Origin: Saccharomycopsis fibuligera x Saccharomycopsis cf. fibuligera
Lineage: Eukaryota > Ascomycota > Saccharomycetes > Ascoideales > Saccharomycopsidaceae
NCBI GenBank assembly: GCA_001936135.1
Contig: CP012819.1
Span: 1,583,501 to 1,647,500, forward strand
Reading direction: 5' to 3'
Length of the DNA stretch: 64,000 nt
A model generated the notes under the pieces. That model searched no databases. It had not been told where the DNA came from and saw only the letters and a list, made by a program, of their open reading frames with translations. Made by a program: the position numbers and the translations under genes. Each line of letters starts with the position of its first letter. Position 1 is the first letter of the stretch. Positions 20,665 through 31,520 of this stretch are shown piece by piece.

Positions 20665-21016
20665 TCACTCACCAAGAATCCCAACTAATTGATTGTAGCT
20701 ATTATACAAGTCATGCAATTCCGCAATACTCAACTCATTAAAACTCTTATCAATCTTCTTGAATCCTTTACTTTTCGCTGCTGTTGTGCCTGTGCCCCCT
20801 CCCGGACCAGCACCTATACATTGTAAGCTGCTGTTACTGCTATTGATTCCAGCATTCATGCTGCTTACGCTATTGTTAGTAATGGTGGCACTGGTACTTG
20901 ATGAAGATGATGTAATTGGTGTAATACTGCGGCTGTTGCCATTATTATTATTGCTATTATCATTAGTAGTAGTAGTAGTAGTAGTAGTATTGCTGCTGCT
21001 GTTGCCACTGTTGCCG

Positions 21017-21069
<53 letters not shown>

Positions 21070-23841
21070 AGCGTTACCGAGAAGTGATATCTTTTGGGAG
21101 TTTTTCTTTAAAGTGTTTATAAGCGAAAGCGAACCACTTCTCGAATGGTTCTGCCTATTATTGTCACCTGTATAACTATTGCTGGTATTGTTATTGTTAT
21201 TGCTGTTGTTTCCCGACACACTGTTATTAGTGTTCTCACTTTCTGATATACTTGCGCTTGTATTCACGTTCTCCATTGAGTTAATTGAGGCAGAATCATC
21301 AGGTTTTTCAGTACTGCTGATTGAATGAGCAAATGTCACGGGTGAAGTTAATGCGGAATTTGAACCCGTTCTCCAACGCATAAACTTATTTAACGGATGT
21401 TGGACATTGTTGTTATTAGCATTGTTGTTACTGTTATTGTTATTGCTATAGTTTTCGTTTGAGGTTATATTTGCTCCTGTTGTATCATTCTGGTCCGTAG
21501 TTGCAGACCCAGCAGAGGCTCCATTTTCATTGATAGTGCTGATTGAATTGCTATTAAAAACACTATTCAAAGTTGAATTGGAACGGTTTCTGTTATTACC
21601 AAAACTATTACCTGAATTCGATCGGCTTCTATTACTAAGCAAACTATTCAACGAGTTTGTACTTTGTGAAGTGCCAATGGTATTTATATTTGGACTGCTA
21701 TTATTATTACCCATCCTTGTGCCTAAAAATTTTATTGATGAATCAAATACTGATGATAAATTTTTGAATCCTTGATCCGCGACATTTAATACCAAACCAC
21801 TGGATACCTGAGCAGCGTCAGAAAATGTCAAACTTCGGCCAGATGGGGAAATTAGACCTGACTCGCCGACAGGTAAACTGCTATGTCTTATGCCACTACC
21901 ATGACTACCGCCATTACTTCCTACAGAAGATATTGACGAGGATGATGGGCTAATGTTATGATAATGAGATAGTGATTCTTGCAAGGTGTTTTTGAGTAGA
22001 GTAATGGAGTTGGATTTTTTGCGCCCATTTATCTTGGGAGCGGTGGTGGAGATACTGCTATTTTTATAATTACTATTTCCATTTGCTGGTGGTGGAAGGA
22101 TTGTGGCTTCATTGAAAAATGGAACTTCATCAAATGGCGAAAGGATCTTTTGCAAATCTTGCAAAGTTATATTGTCAAAAAACGTAATGTTGCAGTCTTC
22201 GTCATTGAAATGGTCAATTTTTTCGATAAGAGACTTCTTTTCTGAGTATGATTTATTGTTTACATGGCCAAGTTTGCTTATTTCCGCGCTTTTATCTTCT
22301 TTGAATTCCTTGAACTTTCTCGAACTGTTTTTCTTGTTATTTTCAAATCGTTTATTTTGAAACTCTTGAAGCAACTTCTGTAACACCTCATCACTTAAAT
22401 TCAAATCTCTTTTATAGTCTAAATTAATCAAGAACGTCAACAACGCTTCAATATTTGTCATATTGTATGAATAAATGCCATTATTGGAATTACCGATCCA
22501 AAACTGGTTGTTTTTAAACCTTCTAATGAATTTGAAGTTCAAAAACAAGTTTTCTACATGCCGGTGAACCACAAAGTATATGAAAATGGGAATCAATATA
22601 TCCGCTGTCATGAACGATGAAGTGGGAGAAGAACCATTTTCTTTGTATTTACAAGTCAATTTGACCAATAATTCAAATGAGTTTGAAAAAATTGTTAGCT
22701 TTTCCAATGGGCTTTTGACATGGTTTGTCTTATTGAAACTTTTCTCCACAATTGCTAAATCTTCCTTGAACACTTCTTCATTGAAGTTACTTTCAAATTG
22801 TTTCAAATCCAACTCTAGATGCTCAAAAGTGATCTGCACAATATTTCGAAGCACGTATACTTTTTCGTAGAGGTTGACTTGTATCTTCAAATCATCGACA
22901 TTGTTTTGGTATATTTTGTTGTAGATTAATTTATTAGCACAGAGTAAGTATTCCATATGCTCTACGTAATCGTTGTGCAACTTGTTAATCAATTGTGCAT
23001 CAGCTTTACTGTTAGTTTTTTCGTTGCTGGTAGACTCCGATGGCAGCGATGTTGAGCGGTGATGCTTCTGAGCATATTGCAATGCATGCTCATCAAATTT
23101 TGTGTAGAACTGCTGGAATAACAAGGACACCTGGTCAGTAGACAATGGCTGCGAGTATTTTGGAGCTTGAAGGTCTTTCAAAAACCCATCAATCAAGTTG
23201 TGAAGCTCTTTGGGGAGTTTGACGAGTCGCACTTCTCTGCAGTAGTCCAGAATGCCATTTTTCAGAGCAGCGTTTGCACTTGCACTTGCACTTGCGATAG
23301 CTGCTGCACTTGTTGTTGGTGCTGCAGCAGGCTTTGGATTGAAGTCAATGTTTATAGACGACGAGGAAGACGATGAAATTGCTGCATTAACCGGTCTGTT
23401 TGCATGGTTTGGAGCAGTGGTAGCGTTGGAGCCGTTAGCCTCAGCACCAGCGCCAGCGCCAGCGTTAGCGCCAGCACCAGCACCAGCACCAGCGCCAGCA
23501 CTAGCGCCACTAGCAGTGAAAATCCCGTCGGTACTATGTAATGGATCAACATCATTATGATGGCTGATGCTTTCCGCGGTAGTAGCTGCAGTTGGGGCGA
23601 TAGCAGAAGTCAAATGTCTAACCGCTGGGTCTTCCAAGTTTCTCTTACTTTCATCAGAGTCCACTGACACCGGGGATGCAATGGAAACTGTGTTGTGGTT
23701 TGAACCAGTGGTTGCACTATCATGATTAGCAGGAGCGTCAGATGAGGGCCGAGACTGAGACTGGCGGCCGGAATAGGACTCCAAGGTGGCCTCGCGGGAC
23801 AAATTGGAGCGTTCAGGATTGATTGGTGGCGTGTGAAACAT
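20665..23841 (-). CDS. VPS9-domain Rab5-type GEF, MUK1-like
   Basis: A 1058-residue protein with a VPS9 domain, the catalytic module that activates Rab5/Vps21-type GTPases in endosomal and vacuolar traffic. A helical region (about 195-350) leads into the VPS9 core (about 375-480). ADILIPIFIYFVV at 413-425 corresponds to the family ADDLLP segment and retains Asp414. YNMTNIEALLTFLINLD at about 459-475 corresponds to the conserved Y.LTNLE segment. The first 190 residues are S/T/A-rich with Ala-Gly repeats (about 113-135). The C-terminal half is disordered with long Asn tracts (an uninterrupted run coded at about 21017-21068) and Thr tracts. There is no CUE domain, which argues for Muk1 over Vps9. 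At about 600 residues yeast Muk1 is much shorter; the excess is low-complexity sequence. The start is the first ATG. Confidence 0.82.
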
Positions 23842-24455
23842 GGCAAGCGACGTCTGACTGGCAGGTTATTTAGTCCATGCTGTGGATGGTGAGAAAGATC
23901 AGAATGCTTGAAGATGAAGATGGAAATGGAGATGGAGATGGAGATGGAGATGGATCTGTGGTTATATTCAGCGGCGATGAGAAGAAAGAAGCAATAAAAG
24001 AAGAGTCCAGGCACAAACGATTCAAAGCGGCAGCAGCGGCGGCAGCAGCGGCGGCCGGCCACAGGGCTCGCAACACCACTGGACCCCAGGCTTAGTACTT
24101 ATAGTCGAATCAGTATTGATGATGGCACAATACAGTACAAGATAAACGACACAACAGGCAACGGTGCCTCACAGCGTGACAATAGCAGCATTGGGCGGCG
24201 GCCATCTGAGCTTATTTTACCAGCTCTTACAGTGCAGTTGGCGTGGCATTGCTGGCGTGTTGGCGTGCTGGTGATATCTACAGAATATTGCCACCGTTGC
24301 CGATAATCGTCATAGCCCCCCTTGCTGCTCATCGCGCCGGCCATCGCCGAGATCAAGATCAGATATGTCGCCAGACTTTGTCCATTATCATTTAATCTCT
24401 TCACTTGCTATGTACGTATGCATACATACATATATATAAAGACAGGGCACCCAAA
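23842..24455. other. Intergenic region upstream of the VPS9 gene
   Basis: It contains a GGAGAT hexanucleotide repeat (about 23921-23953) and GCGGCAGCA repeats (about 24026-24056). No gene is seen. A TATATATAAA element (about 24430-24440) is close to the stop codon of the MET22-like gene, so it is more likely 3' signal sequence than a promoter. Confidence 0.5.
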
Positions 24456-25595
24456 CTACAACTTAACTGCTTTTTCAGAGGCTTTGACAAACTGCTCGTG
24501 GAACTGCTTGCTACCGGCAACTATGCCCTGGGACTCCAAGTATTTGCCCTTTGTGAAATCTAAATCGTTGCCGTGGATATCGCTGACGGTTCCTCCGGCT
24601 TCCTTAACGAGTAGATATCCCAGAGAATGGTCCCAGATCTTCTCTCTGTACGTGCTGCTCATTGGCATTCTCAAGTAAACGTTGGCCACTCCGAGGGCCA
24701 AAAGACTGTATTTTGCCTGTGAGTCCAAGTTGATGGTGCGGTGCAGCGGGATCTGCAACTGGGACTTGATGGCAGATTGCGCCTCGTGGTTCGAGTGCTT
24801 GGCTTCAACGCCCTCGAGGACCACGCTTTCTCTGATTGACGGAAGCGAGTTGTTGATATGAATCTGCTCCGATTGCGCAAGCGGAGCGACGATGTCTTTG
24901 TATAATGGCTGCACAAACGCTCCTTGACTCTCCACCGCAGTAAACAACAAGCCTTTGTCAATGGCTTCTGCCTCGGTCTCTTTATCTTTTTTCAAATACT
25001 CGTTCAAGTCGAAGTTCTGGCCTCTGGAGAAGTCGTGCTGCTCAATGGCGCGTTTGATGTTCACCGGTAAGTTAGGACATCCGTTCACACCGATTCTGAT
25101 CTTGTTGTTGACCATCAATGACAAACATAGCGCAAATTGGTCGTTTCTCAAGAACCCTTTTGTGCCGTCAATAGGATCCAAGATCCAAAACCTTTTATTG
25201 CTGCCTCCTTCAAACCCGCCTTTACCCAAGCCCAGTAGCAAAGTTTCGCTGCTGTTGAGCGGCTTGAAGTCCAACCGATGGTTATTGTACTTGTTTTTGA
25301 ACTCGCTATCGGTTTGCTTTGTGTATTTGAGAATCAACGACTGCAAATCCGGTCTCTGCTGCAAGTCGTCTGAGCTTTCTTCAGCAACAAAAACGTCATT
25401 TGGGAAAAACTGTGTGATCGAGGAGATAATCACTGATTGAACTGCGAAGTCGGCAATCGTCACTGGCGAAGCGTCTTTCTTTGTAATGGTTTTGGCACTG
25501 TAAAGTTTGCTGTAATCTTTCAAAATGAGACGGGAAAGGATAGAGGCTCTTTGAATGGCCAACTGGGCCACAAGAAGCTCTTTTTCGTAAACCAT
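24456..25595 (-). CDS. MET22: 3'(2'),5'-bisphosphate nucleotidase (Hal2/Met22)
   Basis: A 379-residue lithium/sodium-sensitive PAP phosphatase that removes 3'-phosphoadenosine 5'-phosphate made by sulfate assimilation. It is needed for methionine synthesis and salt tolerance. The inositol-phosphatase-fold motifs are in order: DASPVTIADF near residue 43, the EES metal-ligand segment, WILDPIDGTKGF (the DPIDGT signature), and WDHS.GYLLVKEAGG near the C-terminus. In that last motif the residue written here as '.' is a CTG codon where relatives carry Ala, Pro or Ser, which fits CTG = Ser. The ATG chosen gives MVYEKELLVAQLAIQRAS; the frame is open a few codons further up but has no other ATG. A TATATA element lies about 255 bp upstream. 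The protein is slightly longer than yeast Hal2 (357). Confidence 0.94.
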   Translation of the reverse strand: MVYEKELLVAQLAIQRASILSRLILKDYSKLYSAKTITKKDASPVTIADFAVQSVIISSITQFFPNDVFVAEESSDDLQQRPDLQSLILKYTKQTDSEFKNKYNNHRLDFKPLNSSETLLLGLGKGGFEGGSNKRFWILDPIDGTKGFLRNDQFALCLSLMVNNKIRIGVNGCPNLPVNIKRAIEQHDFSRGQNFDLNEYLKKDKETEAEAIDKGLLFTAVESQGAFVQPLYKDIVAPLAQSEQIHINNSLPSIRESVVLEGVEAKHSNHEAQSAIKSQLQIPLHRTINLDSQAKYSLLALGVANVYLRMPMSSTYREKIWDHSLGYLLVKEAGGTVSDIHGNDLDFTKGKYLESQGIVAGSKQFHEQFVKASEKAVKL

Positions 25596-25956
25596 GGCAG
25601 CTGCAGCAGTCAATTGAGCGAAACAACTAGTTCAGTTCAGTAGGTGTGAGTGTGAGTGAGTGAGTGTGAGTGTGAGTGTTGAAGGCAATTACGCTTCCCT
25701 TTCACCTTGCAGCTCGTGTTTGCCGTTTGCTTTTTCGCTCTTCTGTGATAGGTGCCGGAGAGCGCATACTACTACCTGGTAGCGCATGGACTTTTTCAAC
25801 ATGAAGGACAAGACTTGTAGCGCACCAAAATCCATAGCAAGACAGACTCATATATACGGCCCAATAAGGAGGAGCCCTTGAGAAGCACTACACTGAAGAA
25901 ACATGAAGCCAGCCCCGCTGTTCTGAGGCGTGCCCCAATGCAAAGGCTGTTTGCTT

Positions 25957-25992
<36 letters not shown>

Positions 25993-26098
25993 CAATAACA
26001 ATACCTACAAAAGCTGAAATACAAAAAACATATATCCACTCTATATCCCAAGTCGTTCACAAAAACAGAGTAAAGTAACCAGAAAACACGCAGCCTGC
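25596..26098. other. Intergenic region with GTGAGT repeats and poly-T
   Basis: Contains GTGAGT/GAGTGA microsatellite repeats (about 25643-25678) and a 32-base poly-T tract (25958-25989). It is the upstream region of the MET22-like gene and the 3' side of the LrgAB gene. Confidence 0.6.
25849..25856 (-). promoter_or_regulatory. Possible TATA element of the MET22-like gene
   Basis: A TATATA-type element about 255 bp before the ATG on the minus strand, rather far but possible in yeast. No CBF1 or MET31 site was identified. Confidence 0.35.
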
Positions 26099-28163
26099 CT
26101 ACGTTAAGCCAGCCCAACCCTGGACCAAGCTCGCTACCGGCCTGATTGCTGCCAACACCACCATAATCGCCCCAAAGATTGAAAAACTCAAACTGCTGAT
26201 CGCTGCTGCTCTGGGGTTATTAATGAGCAAGTGGCCGGTACTTATAGCCCCGCAGTTCAACCCAAGGGTTATCCCGATGGTAATGTAATCGTCCTCCTTC
26301 ACCCTCAACCACTTCAACATGTAATCGCCGCAAAGGACTCCCAAGATTCCCGACAATATGGTGCTGACCGCCATGAGCGGCACTGATCCCGAAAGCGACT
26401 TCACCAAGGGCGTACCAAGGGCCAAAGTCACTGACCGGCCCACAAACCCCAACGATCTCAGCGGGGCTATGCTGACGGCGTGGCAAATTGGCGGATACGC
26501 GAAAAACGAAAGACAGGTGCACGCAATGATTGGAGGAATGAACACCAAGTAGTGCTTGCGAAGGTCTTGGCGGTAGTTGAACATCGGTAAGGCTAGCGAA
26601 ACAATACTGATGTCCATGCATGCTGATAGGAAGTCGCCAGCGCCGGGCCAGTGCGCGGTGGGCGACCTGGCCCTGTTGAAGAGATACAAGTATGTGCGCC
26701 CCGTTTTGTAAAGCCTGATGGTGTCCAAGAACCCGTCTCTTTTTATGACGGCAAAGATGTAGATGAGCAAAAGCATGAAGGGAAAAGACACCAAGATTGG
26801 ATGAAAGATCTTTTTCCAGCGTGCCGGGATCAAAAGCGCAAGTTTGAAGAGAAGCACGCTGATGGACAAGTGGAGGAGTAGATTGTAATTGGCGGCAAAA
26901 TAAACGGGAACCCCAGCAATGAAAATGAGGCCGTACACGGCCCAATCGAAATACTTTGTGATTTGCTGAGAAATGGCAATAGACCGTTCGGGAAGCTGGG
27001 CCACATACTGGTGGAACTCTTCTCTTTGAAGCTCTTCTTGCCTGGCTTCCTGCTCAATTTTGCATAGCCGTTGGTTCGCTACTGGCGGGCTGATGCTTCT
27101 GGCTCTGCTGCGGTTGCCCCTGTGTATCGGAGCTGACGGCTGGATGGAACTGACCGCCTGGCGGTCTCTGTTGATTGCGCTCTGTGGGACCTCCAAATCG
27201 ATGCTGCCCCTGGAGGTTTTGCTCTGGGCACTCTCGGGCTCGTTGTCGTCGTCTTCCTCCTCAAGGATGTGTTCGCTGAAGCTGCCGTGCTTGCTGATTG
27301 GAAGTTGCGAGCTTTCGTCGCTGGGCAAGCTGGCGCCTCTTACTCTGCTGGCAAGCTCTATCTCGCCGCCGCCGCCGTCTCCAGGGACCCCGCTGCCCCT
27401 CGCGTCGCTGCCAATATCACTGCGCACGTTAGCGTCGCCACCGCTGGCGCCCTGGCCGGCCCCGGGCTCATTCCACTCTTCTGCTCTTTCGACGTGCGAC
27501 CTTCTAGTCTGCCTCAACGCCATCTGCAACCCCACCACCAAGTACGCCATCGCGGCAAACATCGCCACGTACCCGACAACGAAAACCGCCGCGATGGTAA
27601 ACGCCTCTGTGACGCTGATTCTTTCGGCCAACGGCAACGTAACGAAACTCGGGATGAAAAACAAGTTTATCCACTTGAGGGCGAAATTTGCGGGAACCTC
27701 AATGAAGCTGATTATCACGCCCGTGTAGTGCTTGCCTATTGTCAGCTGCGAAACTAGGAGCAGTGCGTATAGCACCAACATGAGGGCAACGCTGGCTGGA
27801 AACTCGACCCTGATCTGCTGGATGATGGTGTCGACGGCATATAGGAGGGCGAGCACAAGAATGCAGCCAACGGGGACGTAAACGTACGTGTGGACGATCC
27901 GCTTGTAGTTGATTTTTGTGCTCTACATACATTCAAAGTAAACGGTTAGTACCTGCTGGTGAACTGATTCTCGAAGGGGACGCGCTACTTACCAATACTA
28001 TACCGTCTTTGATATCCACCGCTAGCGACCTCTGGCCGGGGCGGCTGGCGCTGGCGCTGGCGCTGGTGCCGCCACTGGCGCCGCCACTGGCGGTGCCCGT
28101 AGCAGGGCGTCTAGGAGCCAGCGGGCCGACGCTAGTTGCCGCGGACGCTGTTGTCGTCGTCAT
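26099..28163 (-). CDS. LrgA/LrgB-fusion membrane protein (spliced, two exons)
   Basis: Two exons on the minus strand: 28163-27993 (57 codons from ATG) and 27922-26099, joined by a 70-base intron, give 664 residues. Exon 1 is Ala/Gly/Ser/Thr-rich and ends in VDIKDGIVL; exon 2 continues STKINYKRIVHTYVYVPVG in the same frame. The first membrane half (FPASVALMLVLYALLLV, then NLFFIPSF) resembles LrgA/CidA. A hydrophilic low-complexity linker of about 190 residues follows. The C-terminal half is LrgB-like: SVTLALGTPLVKSLSG, LSGILGVLCGD, then the LGLNCGAISTGHLL region. This domain order matches plant and fungal LrgAB proteins such as the plastid glycolate/glycerate transporter PLGG1, so organic-acid transport is possible but not shown. 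The gene is strongly GC-rich. Confidence 0.85.
27923..27992 (-). other. Spliceosomal intron of the LrgAB gene
   Basis: The 5' splice site is GTAAGT (27992-27987), the branch site is a perfect TACTAAC (27951-27945) and the 3' site is TGTAG (ending 27923), 70 bases in all. The intron contains in-frame stops. Removing it joins two open frames without a shift. Confidence 0.88.
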
Positions 28164-28784
28164 CGTTGCTGCTATTGTCGTCGTTGTCGTCGTTGTCGTG
28201 TGTTGGTGAAACTATCTGCGTTGCGTGTTCTCCGGTATTTTGATCTGAGTCCTTATCAGCAAAAACAGCCCCGGATTTTTGGTTTTTCTTGTCCAACTCC
28301 AGCTGCGCAGCGAGATACCCGAGAAAACGATCCGGTGCTGACAGAACGCCGTGACGATTTGGCTAGTGTTTTTGGCGCTTGCTGTTTGCTCAACGTGTGG
28401 CCGGGCCGCTGGGCATATACGCAGGGGAGTATATATCGGTGGATGCAGTGCTTATATATATAAATATCCACATATGTATATACATAAATATATATATATA
28501 ATCATGACCAAGTGGCTCGGTGGTGCTCCGGTGGCGCTACGGCCCACCGGAGCACTGCTCAGCGGCAGCGGGAAACCGCGCACGGCGGGTCGGAGTGAGT
28601 GTGTCCGCAGAGTCGAAAGTCGAAAGCCGCCTCCCAGGATCAGGGGATTTTGAGGGCCAGCACGAAGGCGAGAGGCAAACGATAACAGCGAGGGCGGCAC
28701 CATCTGTGCACTAATACAGGAACCGCCAATACATGAGCAAACAACAAACAAAAAAGCAAAAAGCAGAAAGCCTGGACCGGCTCG
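28164..28784. other. Intergenic region between the LrgAB and TilS-like genes
   Basis: It starts with GTC/GTT repeats just above the LrgAB ATG. TATATATAAATAT and (TA)n stretches lie at about 28453-28500, 290-340 bp upstream of the LrgAB start, and may supply its TATA element. No gene is recognised; open frames on both strands reflect the GC-rich composition. Confidence 0.5.
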
Positions 28785-30212
28785 CTAGCTAGGAGGAAAG
28801 AGCTCTCCTGGCACACCCCAGTTGACAATCACGCTCGGTGCGGCTGCGTCCTTGTCCGCCAGCGCGCGGTCCCCGTGGATGCCGCTGGCTTCGCCAGCGA
28901 CAAACAACGGCGGCATGCCTAGGACGCTGCTCGTTGACAAGTCCTCCAACACGGGCAAACAGTACTTGCCGCCCACTTTGACAATCGCCGAAATCACCGC
29001 TTCGCTGGCGGCGGCGGCGGCGAGCTGCCTTTTGAAAAGAGCCTTGTCTTTGTGGGCGTCGTACTTGCGGAGCTTGAATCGCGCAGCCCGAGCCTGCTGC
29101 GGCCGGGGGCTGCCGGCCGTTGCGGCGCTGGCGCCGCTGGCGCCATTTCCGGGGGCGAAATACTCGTCAGAGACGCCGATCTGGAACCAAAAGCGCTGGT
29201 CGTAGTTTGTCCACTCCGACCAGCGGTATCCGCTGGTGCCGGCGGTGCCGGCTTCGCTGGCTGTCTGGCTTCGCAACGGCACGCTCACTATCACCTCGCC
29301 GTTGCTTCGGGCGCTGTCGCGCGACATCGGCTGTCTGTGGATGTCAAAGTAGATGAACTCAGGCACCTCGGTCTCCTCGGTCTCCCCGGCCTCATCGGTC
29401 TCCCCGGCCTCCCCGGCCTCCGCGCTGCCAACTCCCCGCGGAAGCGGCCCTTCGTCAGACGCCAACTCGCGTAGCGCCGCGCCCTCCAGACCACTGCGCC
29501 ACCTGATGCTCGTCCTGCTTCTCGATAGCCTGAACGCCATGTTCAAGTAGGTCAAGTTCGCCGTCGACGCCGCTTGTTGCACAGCGAACTCTTTCAAACG
29601 GCGGCTCAAGCTGCACATGTGCAAGAACTTGTAGTAGTACTTCCGGGACGCGGAGATTGTCAGCAACGTGTCGAAGAAAAACCGGTTGACCAGCGCCGAG
29701 GGCAACGAGAGGATGAACTTGGTGGGAATCTTGAAGGCCATTGACGAGAGCTCCGGGCACCTGGCCAGCCAGCGGCGCTTGGCCAAGTACGCGCTGAGCT
29801 GCTGGATTTGGCGGTTGTACTGCTCGGCCTTGGCGAGGTTGGCGCTGATGTCGTCGAGCACGGCAGCAGCGCCGCCGGCGAGATCTCCTTTTAGTCTGTG
29901 TCTGATGGCGTTGCGCTCGGTGAGGGCGGGATCAAAGTTTGACGTGTCCTGGACCCACCTGATATTGTGGCGCTGGCAGGTCTCCATAATGTCCTGCTTG
30001 CGGAAACCAAGCAACGGGCGGTACACGATGACACGAGCGCCGCTCGCCGGCGTCTCGCGGTTCCCGGTGCTGGCGCTGGCGCTGGCGCTGCCGCCCATCC
30101 TGACGAAGCTGCCGCCCTGGAGCGGAAGATACGACCTGCCCTTGATGCTGGTCAACCCAAACACCTTGTTGTCGACGTAGTCCTGGTGCAACAGCGCGCG
30201 CCCGCGGCCGCG

Positions 30213-30246
<34 letters not shown>

Positions 30247-30722
30247 TCATGGAACCCGCGGCGCATGAGATACGTTTCGATTTGGTCGTCCAAGTTGTGG
30301 CCTACAAACAAGGACGCGATCCCGAGGTCGCGGCACACGGCGCTGAAGGCCTCGTAGCGCTTGGTGCGCGCAAGGTTCTCAAAGTTTTGTCTGCTGTGTA
30401 GCTTGCGGTGTTCGTGGGACTGCCACCGCAACGGGTGCGTGATGTGCTGGATGCTGGCGCCCCACCGCTGGCTGTTGCGCCGCAAGTACTCGGCGATCCA
30501 CCGGGCCTCGCTGGCGCTTTCGTCGCGTAGCTTGTGGTCCACTGTGATGGCGTAGACGCTGGTGTCTGGAGAGTGGAGCTTGACGTAGCGGGCAAGCAAG
30601 AAGGTCAATCCCATGGAGTCGACGCCGCCAGAAAGGGCGACGGCCACTCGGTCCGGGAACCGCTTCCCGCTCCCCGCAAAAAGGCGCTCCACTGAGCGGG
30701 CAAACGCCTGTTCGTGGATCAT
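28785..30722 (-). CDS. tRNA(Ile)-lysidine synthetase-like PP-loop ATPase
   Basis: A 645-residue protein of the TilS family, which attaches lysine to C34 of tRNA-Ile(CAU) so that it reads AUA. In fungi it would act in mitochondria. The ATP-binding PP-loop SGGVDS is at 31-36. Also present are VDHKLRDES at about 67-75, GHNLDDQIET at 141-150, RPLLGFRKQDI, and the tail of the catalytic domain WVQDTSNFDPALTERNAIRH. These are all diagnostic TilS segments. Insertions are visible: a run of ten Gly at about 161-170 followed by GRGRGR, and an acidic/Gly-rich repeat in the second half. The protein is longer than bacterial TilS (about 430). The first 20 residues are only moderately basic, so targeting is not certain. 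S. cerevisiae lacks an obvious orthologue. Confidence 0.88.
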
Positions 30723-30968
30723 CTAGTGCTCTGTCCAAGTTCGCGCCTTTCTCTCTTTCTGTCCACAGCGTGTGCCTCAACAACACTGGCCACCGACGCT
30801 GTCGCCGCGGCCCTCGCTGCGATCGATTTTCTTTTTGGCCTCCAACGTCTCGCCGTCGCCGCCCTCCTTCCGCATCGGGAAACTGCCGCGCTGACCCTGC
30901 CACCGTCTGCAGCCCGCACGTGCGGCATGGTGTCTCGCTTGCACAGGACGTTAGCGGAAAGCCGCCAA

Positions 30969-31050
30969 CATGGCGCTGTAGTCATGGCGCTGGCGCTGTA
31001 GTCATGGCGCTGGCGCTGTAGTCATGGCGCTGGCGCTACAGCGCCATGAC
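30969..31050. repeat. 20-bp tandem repeat closed by a 12-bp inverted repeat
   Basis: Units of GTCATGGCGCTGGCGCTGTA recur with a 20-base period (a shorter first unit, then about 2.5 units). The last unit is followed by its own reverse complement, so GTCATGGCGCTG, six bases, then CAGCGCCATGAC form a perfect hairpin at 31021-31050. Confidence 0.88.
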
Positions 31051-31305
31051 AGCGGCGACGGCGGCCAATTGGACAATAGTAAGGCCAGCGAGGACGAGTG
31101 TCTGGCGCTGTCGTGGCGGCTGCCCTGGCGGCTGCCCTGGCTCGTTGCGTCCTAGGAGCGGCTCGCGGCTACGGCCGTCCACCATGCTTCATCGCTGAGC
31201 GTCGGGCCTCATCTGTTCCTTCTCGCTGTCACACTACTTTAGCGGAAGACCACACAAAAAAACAGCAGCAGCAGCAGCAACAGCAGCAACGACAACGACA
31301 ACAGC

Positions 31306-31312
31306 TATATAA
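31306..31312 (+). promoter_or_regulatory. TATA box of the aminotransferase gene
   Basis: TATATAA 244 bp before the ATG, with the pyrimidine repeat between it and the start. Confidence 0.45.
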
Positions 31313-31371
31313 GCCGCTGCTCTTCCCTGCTTCAGACGCAGCTGTGTGTTTGTTTGGTGCTCTTTTTCCTC

Positions 31372-31520
31372 TGTCTTTCTTTCTGGCTTTCTTTTGTCTT
31401 TCTTCTGTCTTCCTTCTGTCTTTCTTCTGTCTTTCTTCTGTCTTTCTTCTGTCTTTCTTCTGTCTTTCTTCTGTCTTTCTTCTGGCTTTCCTCTGGCTTT
31501 CCTCTGGCTTTCTGTCTTTC
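31372..31520 (+). repeat. 11-bp pyrimidine tandem repeat (TCTTTCTTCTG)n
   Basis: About nine consecutive copies of TCTTTCTTCTG, partly degenerating into CTTTCCTCTGG, end about 30 bp before the aminotransferase ATG. Because 11 is not a multiple of three and the unit has no stop in any frame on this strand, the array is open in all frames. It probably lies in the 5' leader. Confidence 0.85.

Noticed and set aside
26220-27757. Long frames overlapping the LrgAB gene on both strands
   Set aside because: GC-rich coding sequence suppresses stops in other frames. Only the LrgAB frame gives membrane segments, family motifs and a consistent splice.
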